From Siphlonurus alternatus (lineage: Eukaryota > Arthropoda > Insecta > Ephemeroptera > Siphlonuridae), in the NCBI GenBank assembly GCA_949825025.1, contig OX463781.1:36597537-36661536 (forward strand): a stretch of DNA of 64,000 bases, given 5' to 3'. The notes beneath the pieces are model-generated. The model was given only the letters and a program-made list of their open reading frames with translations, searched no databases and was not told where the DNA came from. This document shows positions 53,371-64,000 of the stretch, one piece after another. Numbering within the stretch: position 1 is the stretch's first letter; the number at the start of each line of letters is the position of its first letter. Made by a program: the position numbers and the translations under genes.

Positions 53371-53515
53371 CATGTCGTCCCTTGTCCGCAATAATGAGCT
53401 ATTTGCTCCGCAATCTTGTTGCAATAATGAGCTGTCTGCTCTGTCAGGTGAACGCGATTTTGAGCCTTATTTTATACCGATTTAAAGCTCAATATTGCGG
53501 ACGAGGGACGATGTA
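53371..53515. mobile_element. 145-bp inverted-repeat element
   Basis: GTCGTCCCTTGTCCGCAATA pairs with TATTGCGGACGAGGGACGAT (one mismatch). The interior repeats GCAATAATGAGCT twice. Confidence 0.7.
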
Positions 53516-54237
53516 ACTATTATTAACCTCACTGGCCGACACAAGTTGAAGAACACCCCATTATTATTTATATGAACCTCAGTATAATTGCGAATCACTT
53601 AATTTGTAAAGGTAAGGAATCTTATAAGCTCTTAAAACTCAATAACTTCTTGATTATGCAGTCTTTCAAATCTTACTTTATGCCTAAAATGCCTGCACTT
53701 TTTTGCCACTAATGTTGTTTTCAGTTATATAATTCAATAAAAAATTAGCTGGTACTAGAAAATTATGTCATTTTAGATTTTAGACATAATCATAATTCAA
53801 TTGCCTTATTCCCCTTATGGATATGCAACCATATAGCCTTAGTGGCTAGCAGTGAAGAAGGCAGCTGCCTCTTTATTACACAGATAACCAGGATTGCCTC
53901 TATAAATGTTACAAGAAAATAAATGCTTGCCACTGTTTAAAACCATGCATCACTTGATATAAGTAGTCAAAATATTATTGGAGGGAGGGGAGAATTCTTG
54001 ATTCCAAATCTGCAATACAATTTTTAGAGTTTCCATTAGCTAAATATTTACAATGTTTGACGTTTTTTAGGACAACCACAAAACGTCTGTAAGTACTCAA
54101 GTACTCTGAGAATAATCCGTTTATATACACAGCTCGATCATCATCAATCAATTTTTGGACCGAGCACCTCTCTTAAAACACTTTGTGCTATTGATTATTC
54201 GTGGTGAGTCAGTTAAACGGAGGAATTTCAGACCTCA

Positions 54238-56159
54238 CCCTTGTCCAAAAAATCCGCAGTGGTCAAGCGTTTGACCACTGCTTAGTGGTAGATTGGCCAG
54301 TGGTCATGGTCAGGGATTAAGTGGTCAATTCTAGTGGTCACCCTAGTGGTCACCCTAGTGGTCACCCTAGTGGTCACCCTAGTGGTCACCCTAGTGGTCA
54401 CCCTAGTGGTCACTCTAGTGGTCAATTCTAGTGGTCACTCTAGTGGTCAATTCTAGTGGTCAATTCTAGTGGTCACGCTCTAGTGGTAGCGCCGTGGTCT
54501 AGTGGTCAAAAAATCGTTAGTAGATGGTGATCACACGCCGTATATCACGAAGCAGTTAGCACTTTCTTCAGCCTCAGACAGTGGAAAAAATAGCTACAAC
54601 ATGTAATAAAATTATTATTTCACATTTCTACCTTGAATAAGTAAATTATTTCACTTAATTCAAGGTAAAAATGATACATATATTATACATGCGTGTGTAC
54701 AAGAAAACGACAAAAAGGCATGCACTGAGAGAGAATTGTTCATTTTTATTATTATAACATTAATAAAATTACAATACAAAAGAAATATAATAATAATTAT
54801 AAAGCATGCAAGTTTTTGAAGAATAATTACCAACCAGCGAGATATGTTCCGGCGATATTTTTGTCATGTCCCAAAGGAAGCCGACAATCATTGACTGTTA
54901 AAGGCTACCTGGAACAAATTATTCAACACAAAGTAACGAGAACTTAACAAAAGAACATTTCATAACACGTTTTATGTACTAAAAAGGTACTTATCTGACA
55001 TAAAACAGCTTGATAATACGTTTTTCAGAGCTCGCACTTTGCTCGACCTCGTGTGCGACGCCATGATGTTTCTTTATCACGTGACGTTGCGCATGCGCTC
55101 TAGAGTGACCACTGAGCTCAGTGGTAAAAAATCTGACCACTAGATAATTAAGTGGTCAATTTTTTTTTTTTTTTTTTTATTGACAACGGATATATTTATA
55201 TGGTGCGGCCACGGCAGGCGCGAATCCAGGGGGGGGGGTGCCCCTCCCCCCAAAATTTTGGATTTAACATGGGCAATATAGGCGTTTCCCCCACTTAAAT
55301 TTTTTTAACATTTTCGGTAGCCCGGCCCCGGCCCCTCTTCCAAATTTTGCAGCCGCCCCCGCCCTGCCCCCGCCTCCCCCCCCCCTGCCCCAAATTTTTT
55401 TCTGGATCTGATGCGCCTGTTACGCGTTAGAGGTGATCGAGACTGAGGGAACCGTGGAAATCCTCAGTTGATCAGGACGGTCAGTGCAGTATGTATTATT
55501 TGCAAGCCATGAAACTCCGTACCCCAACAATTAATAAGTAATAAAAATATTACACACCTCTTATCACTAACACTCTGACCACTACCACTTGGTCTGACCA
55601 CTACCACTAGATCTGACCACTTAGTCTGACCACTACCACTAGATCTGACCACTACCACTTAGGTCCTACCACTTAGTCTGACCACTACCACTAGATCTGA
55701 CCACTACCACTTAGGTCCTACCACTTAGTCTAGTGGTCCTACCACTAAGGCTACCACTTGATGTGACCACTACCACTAGATCTGACCACTACCACTTAGG
55801 TCCTACCACTTAATCTGACCACTACCACTAGATCTGACCACTACCACTTAGGTCCTACCACTTAGGTCCTACCACTTAGTCTAGTGGTCCTACCACTAAA
55901 GCTACCACTTGGTGTGACCACTACCACTAGATCTGACCACTACCACTTAGGTCCTACCACTTAGTCTAGTGGTCCTACCACTTAGTCTAGTGGTCCTACC
56001 ACTAAGGCTACCACATGGTCTGACCACTACCACTAGGCTCTACCACTAGATTTAGTGGTCCTACCACTAAATTTAGTGGTCCTACCACTAAATCTAGTGG
56101 TCTGACCACTCATTTTAGGTGGTCAAATCATGACCACTACTCTAATTTTTGGACAAGGG
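54238..56159. mobile_element. 1.9-kb foldback element with AGTGGT arrays, copy 2
   Basis: Same element as 1316-3135 with ends CCCTTGTCCAAAAA...TTTTTGGACAAGGG, flanked by CA at 54236-54237 and CA at 56160-56161. It has the 12-bp CCCTAGTGGTCA array (about 54320-54500), the unique core, the GGATCC-type repeat (55217-55410), and the ACCACT array (about 55570-56115). It holds about 170 extra bases at 55390-55565 (CTGATGCGCCTGTTACGCG onward) that copy 1 lacks. The arrays differ in unit number. Confidence 0.88.
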
Positions 56160-56161
56160 CA

Positions 56162-57271
56162 AGTATCAACCGTTTGGAACCACCCTAAAAAATTAGTCAA
56201 TATTGTTAATTACTAACGGAAGCTGGACTAGAGAAATATGCCATGGATTGCATAATTGAAATCAAGATGTTAATTCTTTAAATTTTTTTTTTTTTTACTT
56301 TACACACCTTTAAATGTTTTGACTTATTGTGTAAAAATATTGCATGTACCCTTAAAATCTGTGCGAAAGAGCTTTATTTTATGATGAAAAGAAAATGTGC
56401 GGGGGTTTAAAGTACTTTAAATTATTGTCCATCTAGTTCATTAATTAATCTACACACCTTAAAACTATTTTCATCAATCACTGATATCAATCAATGTATA
56501 AATTGCAAGTTGTTACTGTTCTTATTGTAAAATTTAATTAATAATTAAATCATTGCATGAATAAACATAGAGCCTGATATTATTGAATTAATATTATATT
56601 TAAAATACTGTACCATGACTCATTGATTTTTTTTTACATATATAATATATATACAATTTTATGCATCATTTTTTATTTAGTTGATTTAAATAATAAAATA
56701 TTTGTTAACTAGTTTTAAAATCTCTTTGTTTTACTGCATTTATATGTAATTCTTGTGTACCTCATTTTATCAACAGCAAGCAATTAAAATAGTAAATAGG
56801 CAGCTATAGGTATTTATTGCAAGGTTTTAATTTTTCAAAGCAAAATTCCAGCTCTATGAAAGTTTAGTTTTTCAACTTTAATTAAGCTGGTTTCTTATTA
56901 AACAGTTAAATTCAACTTATATAATGTTACCATGTTGTGTAAACAATGCATAAATATTTTTATATTAATAATTCATTAATTAATTCACAACTTAATTTAT
57001 CTTGCATGAAGGGCGGATCCATTAAAAACTGTTGAACAGCGCTCTGGTGCAATAATTTGGTTGGAAAAAGGGTCTATTAATTTGACTGGGTGAATAGGTG
57101 CATTGCATAATCAATAATATATGTCGGTAGTCATCTGGCAAAACCGGTCATGCAACTGGCTTTTTAGAAACTTTACAGGAGAGCCAAAAAACACTTTTTT
57201 GAGCGTTTAAAAATTCATAAAATATTTGTTTTTTTACTGATTGTTATGATTTTTTTTTTGTGGTATTACTT
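56162..57271. other. AT-rich DNA, no gene seen
   Basis: No recognised coding sequence, RNA or element boundary. Confidence 0.45.
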
Positions 57272-57622
57272 AAGGGTAAGGTAACGCCACCAATGTTAAA
57301 AAAAATCCCTCTCACAAAAATTCTGAAAAAAATTCAAAATGTTCTCCTCTACACCCCCTATCAGTAGCTAAAATATCAGGTATACAAATACGATCTAGTT
57401 TTTGAGTTATGAATTTTTAAAGTTGACCAATTTAACATGGGAGTTTCATTTCTCCATGTTAAAGTAGTCAACTTTAAAAATTTATAACTCAAAAACTAGA
57501 TCGTATTTGTATACCTGATATTTTAGGTACTGATAGGGGGTATAGAGGAGAACATTTTAAATTTTTTTCAGAATTTTTGTGAGAGGGATTTTTTTTAACA
57601 TTGGTGGCGTTACCTTACCCTT
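57272..57622. mobile_element. 351-bp TTAA-type palindromic MITE, copy 4
   Basis: Intact and of the same length as the 18781-19131 copy: AAGGGTAAGGTAACGCCACC to GGTGGCGTTACCTTACCCTT, in TTAA context. Confidence 0.9.
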
Positions 57623-58228
57623 AATTAATTACGAATGTAGCTTGTAGTGAAATTAGAAATTCAATACAATTAATAATTAATTCAGGAAAAAATAAAATGT
57701 CCCAAAATTAGCCAGATAGCCGATTTTGCCAGACTCAGATTCAGAAATTTGTAGCCACTTGGCCGGTTTTGCCAGACTGCAATTATATAGTTTTTTTTTC
57801 CACCAGTTATCCGCTTTTGCCAGACTCAAATTCAGGATTTTTTAAAAATAGCATTATAAAATAATTAAGTTAACAATAATTAAATTACTATTTTATTATA
57901 TTGAGCAACTGGATTTTAATCTACATAAAAAATAATATTATACAAAATATATAATAATTGCGTATATCCCAGTGACCACATGGACATCCCGCGGGGACCT
58001 TGCGAACATCCCCGCAAGATCCCCCAACATCCCTGAACGTTTTACGTGCTAGTTTTCAAAACCCTTTATCTTTAAACATGTTTTCCGTGTTCTAAAAAAG
58101 GTTTTAGCTATACACTTCGAAAATAAATTTCTAAGTTTTTTAATATTTTAATGAAAGTCTCTCAGAACATCCCCTGGGGATGCAACACGGCTGTCCCTTG
58201 AACATCCCCGGGGGACTTTGAAAGGACC

Positions 58229-58450
58229 CTTTAAGGTGGATTTTCATGGGCGGCAACGGCGACGCGGCGCGATTTTAACTTAAAAGCTGCGAAATCCTAT
58301 GCGGCGGCGAATTCGCAGGTAATCGCGTTAATTACGATGCTCTTTTTCTTTTAATCGCCCAATATGGCCGCCAAAGGATGTTACAGCAAGTGCGCATTAA
58401 TATTCGCGTCGCGTCGCATGGTAAAAATCGCCATGTGACTCCACCTTTAG
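58229..58450. mobile_element. 222-bp GC-rich palindromic MITE
   Basis: TTAAGGTGGATTTTCATGG pairs with CCATGTGACTCCACCTTTA; inner GGCGACGCGGCGCGATT and CGCGTCGCGTCGCATGG also pair. Much GC-richer than its flanks. Confidence 0.7.
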
Positions 58451-59554
58451 TCAATATATGTTTTCATTGAAATCATAATATGTGCTGTTCATTGTTATAT
58501 ATACTGATTTTAAAAATATACAAATTTAGTTAATATTATTTAAAATATTATATGAAAATATTAATATTTAAAATAAGACGGGAAATTTTACTTAATATTA
58601 AAGTGCGTGATTTGCACCGGAAAATAATTTTTTTTAATAAAATATCCTCGTAGAATAAAATATATATGAAAAATAAACAAGGTCCCATCAAAGTCCCCCG
58701 GGGATTTTAGAGGGACGCTTGAACGTCCCACAAATGTCCTCGGAGGGACCTATAAAAAATTTTAAAAAATTAAAATATATTTTTTTTAATGTCGACGAAG
58801 TCTGTTAACAATTAGAGATGCATTTGAGCGTTGCAATTTATAATTAATTAATGTATAAACATGTTTTTATTAAAATTATAAAAATTTATTTTAATTTATT
58901 TTTAAAAAATTTAAATCTCAATATATATTTAATGTTGTATTAAATAATATATAACAATCTCCCAATGTACCAGTTTGCTTAAAAAAATAAAAAAACGCAA
59001 CTTCGCTCGACGTAATATAAAAATATTATACAACACTCAAAACTTTACAATTTATATTCTCGAACGAAATGACCGATGGCGGCGCTGTCTGCAGAGTGAT
59101 GACGTCACAAAATGGTGGACGTAATGCGGCTCGAAAGAAATATGGAGTATGAAAAGCAGGTTAATAATTTGATAATGTGCGATTAGAAGCTCACATACAA
59201 ACGTAAAATTTGACGCACCAGCTGTCAAATTAAATTCAGGGGCTTTACAATATTATTGGAGCCAATCGCACTTCTTTCAGCCTTTTCAGGGGTGTTTTTT
59301 TTTCCCCCATAGGAAATACGAAAAGTTTTTCCAATGAATATGACCGAGATGTAACAATTTAAAAATTTATAAGAATTTTATGGAGAAAATTTCATACAAT
59401 AGGTAATTAATTTACACCTCTGAAATAATTAATTAATACCGATTCATTACCACACCCCCGTGGCACCACCTCTACCACGCATGGCACACCCCTGGAGTGC
59501 TACCCGGCCGTACCCCGCTATTCAGACCTATTAGTATTTTCCACTTTTTTTAAT

Positions 59555-60350
59555 AAACGAGCTAAAATTATAAAACTTAATTTTCAAGGGGTTATCAACC
59601 CTCCTGAACTGAGAAATAATTTTAGATTTTCTCCCCGATGCACCCTTGAGTGTTAGATAACTACCCCTAAAACCCATTTTCCTTAAAAATTGTGCTAAAA
59701 TTATGAAATTAATTTTCAAGGGGTAATCGACCCTCCTAAACTAGGAAATAATTTTAGATTTTCTCCCTGACGCACCCCTGAGGGTGGAGAACCACCCCTA
59801 AAATCCACTTTCCTTAAAAATTGTGCTAAAATTATGAAACTAATTTTCAAGGGGTAATCGACCTTCTTAAATTAGAAAAAAATATTATATTTTCTCCCTG
59901 ATGCACCCCTGAGGGTAGAAACCTACCCCTAAAATCCACTTTCCTTAAAAATTGTGCTAAAATTATGAAATTAATTTTCAAGAGGTAATTGACCCTCCTG
60001 AACTCGGAAATAATTTTAAATTTTCTCTCCGACGCACCCCTGAGGGTGGAGAACCACCCCTAAAATCCACTTTCCTTAAAAATTGTGCTAAAACTATGAA
60101 ATGTATTTTCAAGGGGTAATCGACCCTACTGAAGTCGGAAATAATTTTAAATTTTCTCCCTGACGCACCCCTGAGGGTGAAGATCTACCCCTAAAATCCA
60201 CTTTCCTTAAAAATTGTGTTAAAATTATGAAATTAATTTTCAAGAGGTAATTGACCCTCCTGAACTCGGAAATAATTTTAAATTTTCTTCCCGACGCACC
60301 CCTGAGGGTGGAAAACTACCCCGAAAATCAATTTTCCTCAAAAAATATGC
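59555..60350 (+). repeat. About 124-bp tandem repeat, left array
   Basis: Six or so units: AAATTAATTTTCAAGGGGTA, ATCGACCCTCCTGAACT, GACGCACCCCTGAGGGTG and CCACTTTCCTTAAAAATTGT. The inverted counterpart lies at about 62170-62760. Confidence 0.88.
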
Positions 60351-60352
60351 TA

Positions 60353-61431
60353 GCCCAGGGACCGCAGGTGTATCCCCGGGGCGTTCCAGGGATACCCCTC
60401 AAACGTCCCTCCGGAGTGCCCCAAGGTGTATCCCCTATTTCCATGCACAAAAGGGTACCCCTTGGGGACATTCCAGGGATACACCCTGAAGTCATTGCAG
60501 GGATACATAGGGTAATATAGCAAATATGCTTATAATTACCAATTAAAAAATGTTTTTATCAATTATAATGATGTTATCAAAGAGAAAGAATAGCAAAAAA
60601 AAAATTAAAAAACTGGCATAGGTGAGACTCGAACCCGGGACCATCAGATTTGAAGTCTGGTGTCTTTACCACTAGGACACATGTCTTCATACTAAAGTGT
60701 AGAAAACTTTACTTTATAAACTATAAATTACGAAATCGACTTGTATATTTTTGATACTTTAGGATATTTTACAATCTATGGTTTCTTTTATAAATTTTAA
60801 TAATAATAATGAGAAACTTCCAATACGGCACATAAATAATGTTTATCTTCAAATTTTAACAATTTTTTATTTTTTAATTTTTTAGAAAAAAACTACGTCT
60901 CATGAATGACCCCCAGGTGCACTTACGGGACATTCTGTTTACTAATTAAAATTATTCAAAATTGTGATTAAAAATTCAATCAGCTACATACTTAAGCAAA
61001 GAAAATTGTTATTTTACAATTTTCGACAATACCCCCCGTGTGTCCCACAGAGACACCTGCGAGACATTCATCGATAGTTATCAAATTAATCAAAATCTTC
61101 TCGAGATGAAGCTAAACGTTTTAAAATACTATAATTTAACCAATTAAAACCAATATTAAAAAAACAGTAACGTCCTAGGAGTGCACCTGCGGGGCATACA
61201 TGGGATACCCCTGGTGTATCCCTGCGAGACACTCAAAGGACGTTTGATCCAAAAGTTCAATATAATTGCGTTATTTTCTTCTGTGTCCCTTCTACACTAT
61301 AAGTTAAGCAATTCCTAAAAATTTTAAATTTTAAAAAGCATTAAATTAATATAATATAGACCACGGGACATTCGCGGGGCATTGCAAGGACGTTCCGCTG
61401 TGTCCCGGGGATACCCATGCGGTCCCTGGGC
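60353..61431. mobile_element. 1.08-kb nested element with GCCCAGGGACCGC ends
   Basis: GCCCAGGGACCGCAGGTGTA and the complement of ATGCGGTCCCTGGGC, flanked by TA at 60351-60352 and 61432-61433. Both terminal zones repeat GGGATACCCC and GTATCCC words, much like the GGGGAC zones of the 57967-63448 ends, so the two may be related families. It interrupts the left 124-bp array. A tRNA-like sequence lies inside. Confidence 0.85.
60615..60690 (-). tRNA. tRNA-like sequence (degenerate, TCA anticodon position)
   Basis: Minus-strand TGTCCTAGTGGTAAAGACA resembles a D arm and A box. CAGACTTCAAATCTG is a perfect 4-bp anticodon stem with a 7-base loop placing TCA as anticodon. GGGTTCGAGTCTC is a B box/T-loop. 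The T stem and acceptor stem do not pair well, so it is more likely a tRNA pseudogene or a tRNA-derived SINE head than a working tRNA. Confidence 0.45.
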
Positions 61432-61434
61432 TAG

Positions 61435-62770
61435 AATTCTGAAATTAATTTTCAAGGGGTAATCGACCCTACTGAAGTCGGAAATAATTTTAGATTTTCT
61501 CTCCGACGCAACCCTGAGGGTAAACGGCTACCCACCATATCCTTCTTTCTTAATAATCGAGTTGAAATTGTGAATTAAATTTTTTTCGGGATTTATCGTA
61601 ATTTTTCATAGAAAAAAAATATATCAGACTCGCCTCTTTACTTGCAGTATGATGATGGATGTCCACCGTTATAATAATTAATTACATGGCGTGAAGGCTC
61701 ACGTCGGGGTCTGCACTCTGCACAATGAGGCTATGTGTGACTTTAATTAACAACTGAGGTGTGACCATCAATTCCACATAACGTCTATCACTTTCAGCTT
61801 GTCAGTGGTCTCAAATCCCTTTCTGAAGCAAAAGGTTTACAAGAAGAGATTTGAGACCAATTGACGAACAGAAAGTGGAGATAAGACGTTGCATGGAATT
61901 GGTCACAACTCAGATGTTAGAGGCCATGCACCTACACACATAGCCTCGTTGAGCGGACCAATATGTGTCATCACGCCAATTAACGGTGCTGAACACATTG
62001 AGTGAAACCATCATCATACTGCAAGTGAAGAAGTGTGTCTGGGATACTTTGTCTCTGAAAAATTTCGATAAATCCCGAATAAAAATTTAATTCACAATTT
62101 CAACTCGATTATTAAGAAAGAAGGATATGGTGGGTAGCCGTTGACCCTCAGGGTTGCGTCGGGGAAAAAGTTAAATTTATTTCCGAGTTTCAGAGGGGTT
62201 AATAAACACTTGAAAATTTAATTTTTTTATTTTAGCACAATTTTTTAAGGAAAATAGATTTTAGGGGTAGGTTTTCACCCTCAGATGTATGTCAGGAAGA
62301 AAATCTAAAATTATTTCCGACTTCAGTATGTAGGGTCGATTACCCCTTGAAAATTAATTTCATAATATTAGCACAATTTTTAAGGAAAATGGATTTTAGG
62401 TGTAGGTTTCCACCCTCAGATGTACGTCGGGAAGAAAGTCTAAAATTATTTCCGACTTCAGTAGGGTCGATTACCCCTTGAAAATTAATTTCATAATTTT
62501 AGCACAATTTTTAAGAAAAATTGATTTTCGGGGTAGTTCTCCACCCTCAGGGGTGCGTCGGGGAGAAAATCTAAAATTATTTCCGAGTGCAGTAGGGTCG
62601 ATTGCCCCTTGAAAATTAATTTCATAATTTTAGCACAATTTGTAAGGAAAATTGTTTTTCGGGGTAGTTCTCCACCCTCAGGGGTGCGTCGGGGAGAAAA
62701 TCTAAAATTATTTCCAAGTTTTTAGAAGGGTCGATTACACCTTGAAAATTAATTTCATACTTTTATCCCA
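61435..62770. repeat. Hairpin centre and right inverted 124-bp array
   Basis: After the nested element the array resumes (61435-61530). A palindrome follows: TTCTTTCTTAATAATCGAGT, GCAGTATGATGATGG and TCTCAAATC with complements at about 62120, 62010 and 61850. The repeat units then return in reverse orientation (CACAATTTTTAAGGAAAAT, TCGATTACCCCTTGAAAATT) to about 62760. The hairpin centre is near 61830. Confidence 0.82.
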
Positions 62771-63139
62771 ATCAGTAAGAAAAATTAACAATAATTTAAT
62801 ATCATATGGATCGACATAAATATACATATTATGAATATATACCACGCGCGCGCCGCGCGCAAGACTCTATTTAAAGCAAATGACACGGTGTATGGTCACA
62901 TTTATCTGTTATTTTATTTATTAAGACTAATATTTAACTTTATTATGATAATTAAAAATTTGCAATTGGATAATATTATATAATCACGTAAATTAACTCA
63001 GGAATGATATGTTGTTCCTATACTGTCATGAACAGCTAGCCGCATTCTAGTAGTTCACACTTTTGGCCGCTAGAGGGCTGAATTTGGTTGCGTTCGCGAA
63101 TACCCAAATAAACCACACATTAGTATGGAAGAGCAATAT

Positions 63140-63205
63140 CCAAGTTGTCTACGACGTCGTCTATCAACCAAAAGGTCCGAGTTCGATTCCCGACGGACCC
63201 AATTT
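63140..63205 (+). tRNA. tRNA-like 3' half
   Basis: GGTCCGAGTTCGATTCCCGACGGACC: a T-loop/B box (GTTCGATTC) with a GGTCCG...CGGACC stem around it, followed by a T-run. A matching D arm and anticodon arm cannot be placed with confidence, so this is probably a tRNA-derived fragment. Confidence 0.35.
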
Positions 63206-63448
63206 TTTTATTTGGTAATCTTGTAGTCCTCATTCTAAAAGACCCTAAACTTCTTTAATATAAATTTTAAGATGAATAAATTTATAATTGGCAAGTGAAA
63301 ATTAGGGAACTTCCCCGAGGGATGTCCACAGGACGTCCGCAGGGACGTCCTTTTTTGATGGACATGGGGGATGTCCTTGGGGACATCCAATAGGGACCTT
63401 AGAGGGATGTCCCCGGGGCGTCCCGGGGACGTCCATGTGGTCACTGGG

Positions 63449-63705
63449 TAATAATCATCACTTAATTGAAATTGAAGCTTAATTGTTGTGCTTTCTTAAA
63501 GGTAGCATTATAATTTTTAACAATTATGCTTTGTAAGATAATAAATTACTAGCGCTTTTGAACATTATTACGAAATATAATTCTTTATATATACCAATGT
63601 ACAACATGCACACTTCAATTATAAATTAAAATAATATACTCATTAAGTCATGGGTATAATATTGTAGGTTCAAAAAAAGTTTATCTACACAAAAATAACA
63701 AGTTT
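63449..63705. other. AT-rich DNA, no gene seen
   Basis: Short AT-rich spacer between the element end and the 5S-like SINE. Confidence 0.5.
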
Positions 63706-63711
63706 GACTAT

Positions 63712-64000
63712 GTGGGAGGTACGGTGCAGTGCGCTTGACCAGGTCTCGTCAGATCACTGAAGTCAAAAGCAACGCCGAGCGTGGTTATATAGCAGTTGGA
63801 TGAGTGACCATTTTCAACAGAAAATACATTATCCACCCAGGGGTAAAAAATCATTGCGCTTTTCCACTATGTGGTTCCCCTGGCTTTGGACCATTGCACT
63901 TCCGATTCATGATTCATTGACAAAAGCTCTAGCGACCATCCTGGCTGAGGTTTCCACGTTTCCCTCAGTCACAGGTAAATTACGGGAAGAATTGCAATTC
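63712..64000 (+). mobile_element. 5S-rRNA-derived SINE (SINE3 type), cut by window end
   Basis: Positions 63718-63818 match the 5S rRNA layout: GGTCTCGTCAGATCACTGAA, then AGCAACGCCGAGCGTGGTTA, then a box C-like AGTTGGATGAGTGACC. This includes the internal polymerase III promoter region (A box, intermediate element, C box). It is diverged, so it is not a functional 5S gene. The following unrelated body (CCCCTGGCTTTGGACCATTG, GTTTCCACGTTTCCCTCAGT) is the SINE body. The end and target duplication lie beyond the window. Confidence 0.8.

Larger units (their letters stand above)
52767..54235 (+). other. 3' flank of the ZC3H11A-like gene
   Basis: Candidate poly(A) signals are ATTAAA overlapping the stop (52762) and AATAAA near 53735 and 53917. 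I cannot tell which is used. Two small inverted-repeat elements lie in this stretch (53014-53110 and 53371-53515). Confidence 0.45.
57967..63448. mobile_element. Candidate 5.5-kb element with CCCAGTGACC ends
   Basis: CCCAGTGACCACATGGACAT at the left and the complement of GTCCATGTGGTCACTGGG at the right make inverted ends of at least 18 bp. Both terminal zones are full of GGGGAC and GGGACGTCC words. TA lies outside each end (57965-57966 and 63449-63450), with one unmatched T at the left. Inside are a small palindrome (58229-58450), inverted 124-bp repeat arrays, a 1.08-kb nested element and two tRNA-like sequences. The two ends could instead be remnants of two insertions. TGACGTCA lies at 59100-59107. 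Confidence 0.65.

Overview
This window is nuclear DNA from an animal, most likely an arthropod or another invertebrate. The reasons are GT-AG split genes with metazoan orthologues, decayed LINE reverse transcriptases, a SINE with a 5S-rRNA-like head, long AT-rich intergenic DNA, many microsatellites and no operon-like gene packing. The species cannot be assigned from the sequence alone.

Two host genes can be rebuilt exon by exon. They form a head-to-head pair. On the minus strand, 30633-33903 encodes a 162-residue CCDC59/TAP26 (Fyv7-type rRNA-processing) protein in three exons. On the plus strand, 34831-52766 encodes a 572-residue ZC3H11A-type protein in five coding exons, with three N-terminal CCCH zinc fingers, an IHIKTLEEI motif and an acidic C-terminus. 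About 930 bases separate the two start codons. That stretch holds a palindromic ETS-type site and a probable non-coding first exon. The roughly 9.9-kb intron 3 and 4.4-kb intron 4 of the second gene are filled with transposable elements.

Almost everything else is mobile-element DNA, mainly foldback elements whose two halves are inverted copies. From left to right: a 272-bp GC-rich palindrome (765-1036); a 1.8-kb element with inverted AGTGGT arrays (1316-3135, second copy 54238-56159); a hAT-type element with an 8-bp duplication (6599-6954); a 1.1-kb palindrome (7909-8982); a decayed LINE endonuclease (11480-12110); a 1.1-kb palindrome (12639-13756) with a second copy at 15777-16527; a 3.6-kb inverted repeat (14070-17685) that encloses that second copy; GGGTC tandem repeats broken by a palindrome (17800-18560); a 2.2-kb inverted repeat holding two smaller palindromes (19593-21797); a 5.7-kb foldback with arms made of a 78-bp minisatellite (21875-27590); a 4.6-kb inverted repeat inside ZC3H11A intron 3 (41984-46567); and a 5.5-kb region (57967-63448) of nested foldbacks with roughly 124-bp repeats in inverted arrays.

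Three patterns link these elements. First, several giant foldbacks have arms built of tandem repeats, as in FB/Galileo-type elements. Second, the octamer TGACGTCA occurs at least 13 times, and every copy I found lies in an inverted-repeat element. Third, small palindromes have inserted into the arms of larger ones, so the other arm preserves the empty site and gives a relative age order. No intact transposase was found, so the mobilising enzymes are presumably encoded elsewhere.
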